From: Batillaria attramentaria | Lineage: Eukaryota > Mollusca > Gastropoda > Batillariidae | DNA length: 64,000 nucleotides | Assembly (NCBI GenBank): GCA_018292915.2 | Contig: JACVVK020000204.1 | Span: 155,001 to 219,000, forward strand | Direction of reading: 5' to 3' | Shown: piece after piece, positions 33,194 through 41,810 of the stretch | Numbering within the stretch: position 1 is the stretch's first letter | How the letters are laid out: the number at the start of each line of letters is the position of its first letter | Translations under genes and position numbers: made by a program | Notes under the pieces: generated by a model | The model's input: only the letters and a program-made list of their open reading frames with translations | Databases searched by the model: none | What the model was told of the DNA's origin: nothing

Positions 33194-34448
33194 CGCGGCC
33201 ACCACCATCAGACCAAATAACACAAATGTGAAATATGAAATCAAAGGCACGACAAACCATGTGCAACAAAACTAAAAAGATACAGTTAAACTTAAAGGTG
33301 ATTAAGGTCTTCAGTGTAAAATGTGTAGGCTCACAGGGCTGTTCTGGTGGTGTCTAGCATCACACCACTAAAGACGCATGCACATAATCATGTGAAAATT
33401 AATGACAAATAATTAATTTGGGTGAGGGCTTTCTCCTTCCATAATGCCCTAGCAGACGACACGAGTAGCCGTGGTAGTCCCCCTTGGCTAGAGGTCGCCT
33501 TGACCCAGTATGACGAGCATCTTTTGTTTTCAGAGTTTTTTTCAGCTCAAGTTGACGTCTATCACAGCCATGTTGAGCTTTTCCCACCACCACCCCATGA
33601 TTAACCTTCCAACACAAAGGAGGTCTACTAAAATAGCCATACCGATGATTTTGTATACAGTAACCTGCAATAATACAAATAGTTTCTCCACTGTGGCTAC
33701 TGAGTTATAGCAGGACAGACTGTCAGTAGTCGTCAGTTCTGTATTTTCCCCTCGTTTCTTGCGTGAATGAGTATTTCAGTGGGGTTTCATGGACGTTACA
33801 TCGCCCGACATTTCCTGTACAGTGTCAAAAATTCTCTGTAACAGAGTTTGAATTTTGTCTCAGAATTGTGGCGGTAGAAATGTGCACGTAATACAGAAAT
33901 GTTCACCATTGCAAAAGAGCAGTATGTCTCTATGTGAGCACAAGAGAACACACTGCATGTGAATCTAAATGTTTTTAGAGAGCGAGAGCGAGAATCAACT
34001 TATAATTTATACCAGTTCAGTACTTGCAAGGCATTTGGCTGTTCGGACCTCTTTCATACTTGGCCATTTCCGTGAAAGAGATAAAACAGTTTGGAAAGGA
34101 ACTTTGGAAAGGAAAACCAGTCCACTGAACGACACAAAAGGCAAATAAATTTGTTTTGCACACAGCAAACAGTCACAGGCACACACTCGCACACAGTATT
34201 CTTAAGAAATGAAATATGCAGACTACAGCCTAAGGCAGGGAACCATCCTCACAATTCACAGTACTAGTGAAAGTGTTTCTCGGCTGTCAAGGTGTAAGAA
34301 GTTGAAGCTAAAGAGGGAGATAGAGAGTACTCACGGCATCCGTCTTCATCAGAGTTGTCCCCACAATCATCACGCCCGTTACATCGGTACCCTCGATAAA
34401 CGCATCGCTTATTGCGACATCGATATCCCCGTGGACAGATGAGTTGAT
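22488..34448 (-). CDS. GRL101/relaxin-receptor-like LGR locus with duplicated ectodomain (overall span)
   Basis: All parts lie on the minus strand in one order: an LDLa exon (34335-34448), an intron of about 5.8 kb, a coding block A (28520-25643) and a coding block B (25655-22488). Together they encode secreted-side modules (CUB, LDLa, C-type lectin, LRR) and a rhodopsin-family seven-helix domain. LDLa plus LRR plus 7TM is the known layout of the snail receptor GRL101 and of relaxin-type LGRs. Members sit in the plasma membrane, bind ligand through the LRR/LDLa ectodomain and couple to G proteins. Here the ectodomain occurs twice and the 7TM once. Several small indels interrupt the reading frame (described in the sub-entries), so as written the locus does not give one continuous protein. 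The 5' end (signal peptide, promoter) is not seen and may lie left of or beyond 34.45 kb on the minus strand. Confidence 0.75.
24713..25070 (-). pseudogene. Receptor copy B, LDLa repeats with frame breaks
   Basis: LDLa at 25070-24987 ([20 protein letters not shown], then DSSDEEQC) is in one frame. LDLa at 24946-24860 (ending [16 protein letters not shown]) is in another. The downstream LDLa/LRR part is in a third frame, after a stop at 24711. Compared with copy A (27.39-27.2 kb), the spacer between the first two LDLa units is 8 bases shorter, which explains the first shift. A larger loss near 24.71-24.76 kb removes the LDLa-like CPESYFLCG block of copy A. The acidic Ca-binding DxSDE motifs are still intact, so decay is recent or the indels are artefacts. 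Confidence 0.75.
25225..25655 (-). pseudogene. Receptor copy B, C-type lectin domain with frameshift
   Basis: Starts at the sequence [19 protein letters not shown] and runs through [36 protein letters not shown] and NCATF, each of which matches copy A at 27.99-27.6 kb. The frame ends in a TGA at 25296-25298. In the next frame the domain goes on as [14 protein letters not shown], which supplies the final lectin cysteines, and then stops again. A one-base shift in GTCTGGAAATGATAG is therefore the simplest reading. No N-terminal CUB or first LDLa precedes it: this is where copy B begins, fused to the end of copy A. Confidence 0.75.
25643..26847 (-). pseudogene. Receptor copy A, last LDLa and LRR domain, with two compensating one-base shifts and no 7TM
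   Basis: From 26847 the frame reads an LDLa ([23 protein letters not shown]), the Cys-rich LRR cap and the first LRRs, then meets TGA at 26501-26503. Between about 26506 and 26437 the LRR pattern continues in a different frame (GCT GAA AAC GTA..; [20 protein letters not shown]). It then returns to the first frame at [15 protein letters not shown]. The spacing matches the neighbouring LRRs exactly, so one extra base near 26505 and one missing near 26436 explain the stop. About five more LRRs and a cap ([12 protein letters not shown]) follow. The frame ends in TAG at 25643, just past the point where copy B would enter TM1. Copy A has about three more LRRs than copy B. Confidence 0.8.
26848..28520 (-). 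CDS. Receptor copy A, CUB, LDLa, C-type lectin and LDLa modules
   Basis: Open from a good acceptor (GTATCTCTTTTGGCAG, exon starting at 28520 in phase 1). An earlier phase-1 acceptor at 28583 and a Met at 28575 are alternatives. Order, counted from that Met: CUB-like beta-sandwich about 24-142 ([22 protein letters not shown]), LDLa 158-187, C-type lectin domain 194-323 (GCDEGW, FLWRWTQ, NCATL, C310, C320), LDLa 384-411 ([17 protein letters not shown]), LDLa 428-456 ([16 protein letters not shown]), and a variant LDLa from 523 ([16 protein letters not shown]). The frame is lost at about 26847, inside the next LDLa, where copy B has one more base (CTATCAGCAT against CTTACAGTAT). These modules would lie outside the cell and mediate ligand or calcium binding. 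Confidence 0.8.
28622..28852. repeat. About 90-bp direct duplication around a GT microsatellite
   Basis: GAGCGTGGGGAGTGGT..TTTTACGACTTGTAATGTTA occurs at 28630 and again at 28769, with (GT)n at 28726-28768 between. It lies in the receptor intron, 100-330 bases upstream of the CUB exon. Confidence 0.85.
28952..30341. mobile_element. Pogo-like TIR element, copy 1 (non-autonomous)
   Basis: The left end is CAGTCAAACACGCTTAAGCC and the right end reads GCGAGTGCGGCTG, with TTAAGCGTGTTTCG just inside. TA lies directly outside both ends (28950-28951 and 30342-30343). Subterminal zones repeat CTTATCCGAGTT in both orientations. A TA duplication and a CAG start fit the Tc1/mariner-pogo group. The inside holds microsatellites and three copies of GGGCTTCTATACGCACAAGC, with no transposase frame. 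It lies in the receptor intron. A sister copy is at 37950. Confidence 0.8.
30346..30775 (+). repeat. CACTTGCTACACCACTACACCC minisatellite arm
   Basis: About 19 imperfect units of 22-23 bp, starting directly after the pogo-like element. The same array in opposite orientation lies at 32165-32773. His/Thr/Leu-rich frames here are repeat artefacts. Confidence 0.95.
30776..32164. other. Unique spacer between inverted minisatellite arms
   Basis: 1.39 kb with no recognisable gene. It has a poly-G run at 32031-32048 and a short (CT)(CA) tract at 32127-32168 touching the second arm. It is intronic to the receptor locus if 34335-34448 is its exon. Confidence 0.6.
32165..32773 (-). repeat. Inverted minisatellite arm (complement of 30346-30775)
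   Basis: About 27 units of GGGGTGTAGTGGTGTAGCAA type. Its outer end (complement: AAATGTGTTGTTACACGCCA) matches the outer end of the first arm, so the two arms are an inverted duplication that later changed copy number. Confidence 0.95.
32774..34334. other. Intronic stretch without recognisable exon
   Basis: Contains poly-T at 32970-32985 and (CA)n at 33141-33190. No other LDLa-like or CUB-like open segment with splice borders was seen here. Confidence 0.5.
34335..34448 (-). CDS. LDL-receptor class A exon of the receptor locus
   Basis: 114 bases bounded by a strong acceptor (TTTTGTTTGCAG) and a perfect donor (GTGAGT), with both introns in phase 1. It encodes one complete LDLa module: six cysteines and the acidic end [16 protein letters not shown]. 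Phase 1-1 LDLa exons are the classic shuffled unit. The phase also fits the CUB exon at 28520. Other exons between the two could have been missed, and the exon could in principle belong to a different LDLa gene, since its link to the receptor rests on strand, phase and distance. Confidence 0.85.
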
Positions 34449-34768
34449 CTGCAAACAAAAGGTAAACGATGTTACAAATGTTTAAGCAAGTTATGGAAAC
34501 ACTATACGGTACATGTACATGACAGTGTTCATACCTGCCGTTTTTATGTTGTTTCCATAGTAATGGAAACAACATCATAGGACGGGCTAAATTTTCCACG
34601 TTCATGGGCAAGCATCTGTGGTACAAACGCACGTCACTGCCGATCTCCCGCAGAGACGATTATGCAAGTGTAACTCTGACAATGACGTAAGAAAACGTGC
34701 GTCATCGATGCTGGCATGTATGGTGCGCCGAACGCGCTTCTCCTCCTAAGTGAGTGCCGTCTGTGTGG

Positions 34769-34810
<42 letters not shown>

Positions 34811-36989
34811 TGTGTCCGGGCCCGTTTCTTCGAAAATACTTAACCGAATGGCTTCAAATTTGGGGTATCCAAATATATCAAAATGTTACATTAGACGATT
34901 CAAGCGTGTGATGATTGCTTAAGTGATTTGGGAGTTATCGCCCTTTTGAGACAAGTTGGTTGTCTTTCGTTTACAGGCGTAATATTTATTTAAATGACTT
35001 AATTGTTTGGCAGTAGATAGCTTGAATACGGACTCTGAACAGAGTCACTACTAGAAAATGGTCGCTCTTATAGTTTTCATGTAAACCGAGCCTGAGTTGA
35101 CATTGCATTTCTCCGAAAATACTGAACCGATCGATTTCAAATTTGGGGTTTCTAATCAAGATTGTTGAATAGAGGGCCCGATCCAGGTACGATTGCACAC
35201 ATGATTTGCGAGTTATCGCCCTTTTCAAAAAAAAGTGGCTTTCTGGCGTTTAAAGGCGTAATATTTACCTAAACCACTCCATTTTTTGGACATAGATAGC
35301 ATGAACACTCTTGGACTCTCAACTGAGTGAATTTTGGAGGTTGTCGCTTTTATACTTTTGGCGTAAGCCGTACCTGATGAAAGTGCTGGTGAACACACTT
35401 TAGATCTCCAAATCGCTCCTACTACACATAGATAATGAGCCTGGGGTGCCATAAAAAATATACAAAAAATTTAGAATAATTCACTGCAGCCGTTATCGTC
35501 AGTTGACTCAAACATTTGTACTCAAAGCACATTTCCTCTACACATAACACGCCTCACAAACATCGCAGAAAAGGCACACGCGCACTGACGCAAAACTGTA
35601 TCGGCGTCAGTTTGCCGACGTCATGTTTGATTGACGTGATGCTGGCATTTCTTGGGGGGTGTGTCGTCACTTTTCGGAAGTTCTCTATTTGTAGACGGGG
35701 AAAGAGGGAGTTTCATTGATGTAGTGAGCTTTGTTTTTCCCACTGAATAGCATATAGGCTAGGAAAATTGCTGAACAAGGTAGAACAAATTTGATCCTAA
35801 CTTTTTATTACAGAAATCAGTAGAACACAGGGCCCTAATGCTGTGGTGGTCTCCGTGAATTTTTTCTCCGTACGCGTCACCGTTAAAAACGACCGTTTAT
35901 CTTGCCATTTTCACTATATGAGCCCTATAAATGGGCTTTTGAGGGTGTGCACAAACTATGCGTGTTTGCGGGTACAGATTACTGCAGGTGACATGTATCG
36001 TGGAAAACATTTACGAACATTGAAGAATTTAGTCAGGAAACGCTTCTTTGGTGTTGTGAAGTTCCCTTGTCACCGCACGTGCAGGTACGTATGAAATATG
36101 ATATCCAAGTGAGCACGTTTTTCGGTAGCGATATTTTGGGGGTGTACTTACCAGAGTAGTTGCTGCGTTGTAAGTAGTGAACGGTTTTTCTCAAAGAGCA
36201 GTGCACACTCAAGAATAGTATCCCAGTTGTGTCATATCAAAAGTGCATTAAAATCGCTTTTGTACTTTTGTCACAAACAGCCAACGAAAGTGCAACGTGT
36301 TTAATAATGGCTGTTAGTTCAGTACTAGCAAAGTGCAATGGAAATTATGTAGAGCACAACCTCAGGTCTATAGTAGTATGTGGCTGAACTCATTTCAAGT
36401 GTTATGAGGTCTGTTAATCACATGGCAAACATGTTTTCAAGGTCAAGGTCATTGGTTTGTCTGCTTACTCCAAAACATTTTACTTCAACGCTCAGAATAA
36501 GCATTTTGGTGCTGCTAACTTTTGTCCCCGTGGTTTGCTGAGTTCACAGCATCCTCAGAATAAAAATATGACTGCAAAATCTTCATAACTCTAGCGTGAC
36601 CTTGACAATTATTAGAGGTCACCAGAAAGGCATTCTTATCAATGCATATTAGGCAAATGTTATGCCAAAAGTTGTATTTAAAAAGAATTCACCCAGTCTC
36701 TATGACCTTTACTCCCAAGGTCAAGGTCACCAAAGTTGTCCACAAGAAATCTTCTCATACAACATCGTTTGTGCTAATTTTGCTTTGCCTGGTGCTTGTG
36801 ATTGCTTGTTCTTTTGCTTAGTTTAACACATCGATGAAATAAAATGTTTGGGAGTAAACAGACGAACCGATGACCTTGACCTTGTAAACATGTTTGCCGT
36901 GTGATTAACATACCTCATAACATTTGAAATGAATTCAGCCACTTACTACTGTAGACTTGATGTTGTGTTCTACATACTCTCCATCACAT

Positions 36990-37949
36990 TTTGCCAGTAA
37001 CGCATGCCAGTAATTTTCATTTGTAAATTTGTGAATGTCCAAAAAAAAGGCAAAATAACGGCGTTTGTTCCCAAGGAAAAACACGTTGAAAATAAAAGAG
37101 ATTTCACAAAAGAGATTTGCTTTTGTGTTTATTGTTTTTTATTTGCATTCGTGTAATATTATTTTACTGGAAGTTTCATATTCAGTTTGACTAATTTCTG
37201 TACCTGTACCTCAAAACAGGAATTACTGAAAAAGTTCGACATTTTCTGAATGCATTAGAATTTGAGGCAAAAAGGTATACTTGTAATAGTATTTTAGTGT
37301 TGCTGGACCATTTCTGTAAAGCATGATGTGCGTCTGCAAATGATCTGTCAAGCGTAGCAGCTGCAGCAGCGTAATAAGTCAGCCCGGTCCCCATCAGTAA
37401 GAGAATTGGCGTCTATATGGAAAAAGGAAGATTTGATAACTGAGAGCTGCTATAGGCAAATCTGTTGTCATTTCGTTGGACCACCGCAGGGTGTCTGGCC
37501 TAACATATCCAGTAGTCAAACTTGAAGTGTGTGCACAATACCTGCTGCAGCGGCGTCATTTGTAATCTTTCCTGTGTATAGTCAATTTTTGAACCCAACC
37601 ACAATATGGATTCCCCTCATTACCCCTCACAGCCAAAGGGACATAGTGGATGGGCTAGTAACACGTAAGTGCCAAGCCTCTCCTCTAAAAGTTGGTCAAT
37701 AGCAAAATAAAAAACAAAAAACGCTGTGTACACTGTGGCCGTCATATCTGGCTACTTAGTAACCTACCCCCGTAGCAGTTAATGCTCTGTTTAATTGGAA
37801 AAATGTAAATTAAGTCACCTATTTCAAGAAGTGAAGAGTTCATGAAATTTGATGTGGGATGCACGTTTATCTTCTCCTGGAATCACTCTACTTTTTCCAA
37901 TATGTAAAACAATGACAAGTTAAAACTGGTGGCTGCTAGCAGCAAAATA
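36990..37949. other. Interior of the long-inverted-end insertion
   Basis: About 960 bases of AT-rich DNA without a reading frame of note. It is the only part of the insertion I could not pair with another segment. Confidence 0.5.
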
Positions 37950-38406
37950 CAGTCAAACACGCTTAAGCCGAACTCGCCCGGGGAATGGAAAATCGTTTCG
38001 CTTATCCGAGTTTCTGCATATCCGAGTTCGGATAAGCCAAACCTTTCCCGAGAAATCACCCTGCAGTTCGGCTTAACCGAGTTTTTTCAGGATAAGTTGT
38101 AAAATCACTTGGAATGTTTGTAAAAAGTTTTTTTTTTTTTTTTTTTTAAAGAGAATATCTTTGCTTCCTTTTGCAACTGAAACATCGAATTGATAATTTT
38201 GCGAAAGTTTGTAGACGTGTATGCTGCTTTTCTATGGGCAAATGTATACTATATGTATATGCAAATGTGTATAATGGCAACGGTCTGAGAGAGACACGGG
38301 TCGAGCTTATTGATTCCTGAGACTAGCAACACAGACAAAACTTTCTCAGTCTTCTCTCTCTCTCTCTCTCTCTCTCTGTGCGTGGTGTGTGTGTGCGTGC
38401 GTGCGT

Positions 38407-38446
<40 letters not shown>

Positions 38447-38541
38447 TTAAATGAATAAGATCAAAACAGTGACAAGTTATAAGTGCTTTCTTCAGTGGGG
38501 CTTTATTAAAAAAAAAAAAAAAACCCTATAAAACTAAATTG

Positions 38542-38599
<58 letters not shown>

Positions 38600-38849
38600 C
38601 GCATTACTGTACGCACAAATCAATGTACGCTCCACTCCGTTCCTGCACTCCACCATACCCCTCCCACACCCTCACACACACACGCACACACACACACACA
38701 GACACACACACATGTGCGCGCTTCTATACGCACAAGCCAATGCACGCTCCATCCCCCCCACCCCCCCTCCCCCCCTCCACACACACACACACACACACAC
38801 ACACAAGCATTCACACACACACTCACACACACACACACACAAGCATTCA

Positions 38850-38894
<45 letters not shown>

Positions 38895-39565
38895 GGAGAC
38901 TGCATGTTACACACACCCTCCCCTACACTAGCCGCGAATTAGTCTTTGTTGCTTGCGCGGCGTTAAGCCCTAAATAACTAACTAACTCCCCTACACACGC
39001 CAAAAGAAACAATCGTGCACGCACAAATCTAAGCCCGAGCTCACATCCTTTTGACTAGCCCATAAACCACGCCCATCGCAAATCTCCCAAGGTTACATTT
39101 CGACCTCCCCTGTGCCCCTCCCTCGGTCATCCCATCTCCAACCCTGAACCCACCACGTAATTCACGCACGCAAACTTAGCTCTACCACTCGTTCTGTCCA
39201 AACAATGACGCCTGCAAAACATGTGGCACGCGTCATCAGTTTCCCGCATACTGAAAAACAGGTGACGTGTTCGTTTCCGTAGGATAATTATAGCCGTGAC
39301 GAAATATGTTCATAAGTTATCTTCCTAACGTGTTTTTCAAGCAACAATTTTTTAAAAAGTCTCTCCGACAGTGTTTAGAGTTCGGCTTATCTGTCAAAAT
39401 CACGTTTGAGATATCCGTGTTTGAGTTAGCTATTTTTTGACAGAATTTGGCTTATCCGAATTAGAAATAGTCTTACAAAGAGGGGGGTCTGGCGGGGAAT
39501 TGGCTTTGGTTTCTGTTATCCGAGTTTTTTTGCTTAAGCGTGTTTCGCTTAGGCGAGTGCGGCTG
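37950..39565. mobile_element. Pogo-like TIR element, copy 2 (non-autonomous)
   Basis: Same ends as 28952-30341, again with TA outside (37948-37949 and 39566-39567). It is 1616 bp, longer than copy 1 through expanded poly-T, CT, GT and CA tracts (38128-38147, 38355-38377, 38418-38446, 38548-38598, 38790-38892). No transposase frame. Confidence 0.82.
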
Positions 39566-41119
39566 TATAAACCTACCCCCCACCCAGCATGTAATGAAGG
39601 AAATGGAAAAAATGGGTAAAAATCACCGCTGTAAAGAAGATGTGCTTGTTTAGATTCACGGATCTTTCTTCATACGACTAGTCATTGTCTTTTCCACCAA
39701 GACAAATGTATGAAAAGAAATTGCATCAAGTGTAGCAATTATGGCAGGCTCTTTTGGTAAGCACCGCTTTCAGCCCATATAGGGAACTGATAACTTCAAT
39801 TAACGACCACCTGTAAGCAATAAACTCTCATACAAGTTCTGGAAGATAATTCTGAAACACCGAGCATTTGCATCATATTAGACTTGTTTTCGCAGATACA
39901 CCTTAACACAGCAACTAATCAAGTGTCCCTACTCCCATCATTACGCGTATTCAGCCATTATTAAACAGGCTGCACTTTCGGTGGCTGTTTGTGACAAAAG
40001 TACAAAAGCGATTTTAATGAACTTTTGAAATGACACAACTGGGATACTATTCTTGAGTGTGCACTGCTCTTTGAGAAAAACCGTTCACTACTTACAACGC
40101 AGCAACTACTTTAGTAAGTACACCCCCAAAATATCGCTACCGAAAAAAGAGCTCACTTGGATATCATATTTCATACGTACCTGTACATGCGGTGACAAGG
40201 GAACTTCATAACACCAAAGAAGCGTTTCCTGACTAAATTGTTCAATGTTCGTAAATGTCTTCCGCGATACATGTCACCGGCTGTGACCTGATAAGTGCAC
40301 AAGCATCAAATACTGCCGTTTTACAGGGTCCTTTTAGTCAACGGCCAAACTGATGGCGGCAATTTTCCAGGAAGCATCATTCTGATTGGGGTAAATTTTC
40401 AGTATGTCAACAATGCATGTCTTGTCTAACAGTAACCGTATTTCGAGTGGAGTTCTGCGCATTTCTGTACCCGCAAACACGCATACTTTGTGCACACCCT
40501 CAAAAGCCCATTTATAGGGCTCATAATTATAGTGAAAATGGCAAGATAAACGGTCGTTTTTAACGGTGACGCGGACGGAGAAAAAATTCACGGAGACCAC
40601 CACAGCATTAGGGGCCTGTACTCTACTGATTGCTGTAATAAAAAGTTAGGATTAAATTTGTTCTACCTTCCGCTATATAAATAGCCTAATTAGACTAGCC
40701 TCATAGTAGAGTGAGAGAACACCACATAGGTCTCAATGGAGCACATGCACAAACGCGGCTCGCGCAAGTCTGTGTGTGTGCGTGCGTGCGTGCGCGCGTA
40801 TGCGTATGTCTGTGTGTGTCTGTGTGTGCGCGCGCGCAGCAGACATAACACATAGTGGAAAAACGTTCGCCGCGCAGACTTGTCTGTTAAACACATTGAG
40901 CCGGTATAAATTCGATCTTCACACTGCGCGCAGCAGCAACACTTCAATTTTCATAGGGCTGCTTTCATTGCAAGAATTGTATCCGAGTCAAAGTGATTAC
41001 GTCAAATGTATTATGCGTCATCCCAATGAGGAAAAACGTCATAGATTTCAAAGAAAACAACTTGACGGCTCTCTTTCAAAACCAAGATTGGTCTGACAAG
41101 CCCGGTCAGTTGTTTCCAT

Positions 41120-41121
41120 TC

Positions 41122-41152
<31 letters not shown>

Positions 41153-41154
41153 TG

Positions 41155-41206
<52 letters not shown>

Positions 41207-41215
41207 TGTGTGTCC
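41120..41215. repeat. (GA)n(GT)n compound microsatellite
   Basis: GA at 41121-41152, then GT to 41214. A further CA tract lies at 41534-41587. Confidence 0.95.
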
Positions 41216-41533
41216 TCCCGAATACATGGCATTACAAAAGAACGACTGTGACGACAGCAGGTGATTAAATGGAAACAACATATTGGGCTGGTGGCCATCT
41301 TGTTAACATTACTAGTGCCAACTGATGAAAAATTCACGTACATGTACTGCTTGATTCCCGTCCCGTCACCAAGACAAACACATTAATATCGAGACTGACG
41401 TAGCGATGGTAAATGGTTCAATTTCGGCACCAAGTTGAAAATGGCAAGCGGTGAACGTATTTGTCCCCCCCCCCCACCCCACACACACACAACACTTTTT
41501 TCTGTTACTCGTCCGCTGTGCTTTTGAAGTGCG

Positions 41534-41590
<57 letters not shown>

Positions 41591-41810
41591 GACAATGTCG
41601 CGATTACTTGCCAAGAACGGATTCTTCGTGCGCGCAGGTTGGTCTTTAAAAAAAAAAAAAAAAAAAATGCTTACCGGCGTAAAACAACCCCGAAATGCAT
41701 CTGCTCATAAAGTGTTTGAAATCCCAACACAGAGTCATAAATAAAAGCTTCGACATTACGTTCACTCAAACACACATACCTCTCAATAGTACTAAGAATT
41801 TTCAATTTTG

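Larger units (their letters stand above)
35750..40690. mobile_element. About 4.9-kb insertion with long inverted ends
   Basis: The ends are inverted copies: GGTAGAACAAATTTGATCCT near 35782 and its near-complement near 40660. Pairing continues for roughly 600 bp per side (for example AACGACCGTTTATCTTGCCA at 35889 and its complement at 40540; CACTTTTGTACTTTTGTCAC-type blocks at 36270 and 40000). A second, inner inverted pair (about 36345-36500 and 36835-36985, with AAGGTCAAGGTCAT) lies inside. There is no transposase frame. It contains the pogo-like element at 37950-39565, which therefore came later. Foldback or MULE-like classes are possible. Confidence 0.7.
34541..41281. mobile_element. Palindrome-ended element, copy 1, split by a 5-kb insertion
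   Basis: The left end carries a perfect hairpin (ATGTTGTTTCCAT, AGTA, complement) at 34546-34575, and the right end carries ATGGAAACAACAT at 41269-41281. Bases 34541-35750 and 40690-40960 match 62552-63745 and 63745-64000 in the same order. The part from 35.75 to 40.69 kb is absent from the second copy. The element itself would be about 1.8 kb with no transposase frame. Its class is unknown. Confidence 0.7.

Noticed and set aside
34536..35750. Helitron
   Set aside because: There is a hairpin near the end, but no TC start or CTRR end at the shared border of the two copies, and a half hairpin recurs inverted at the far end.
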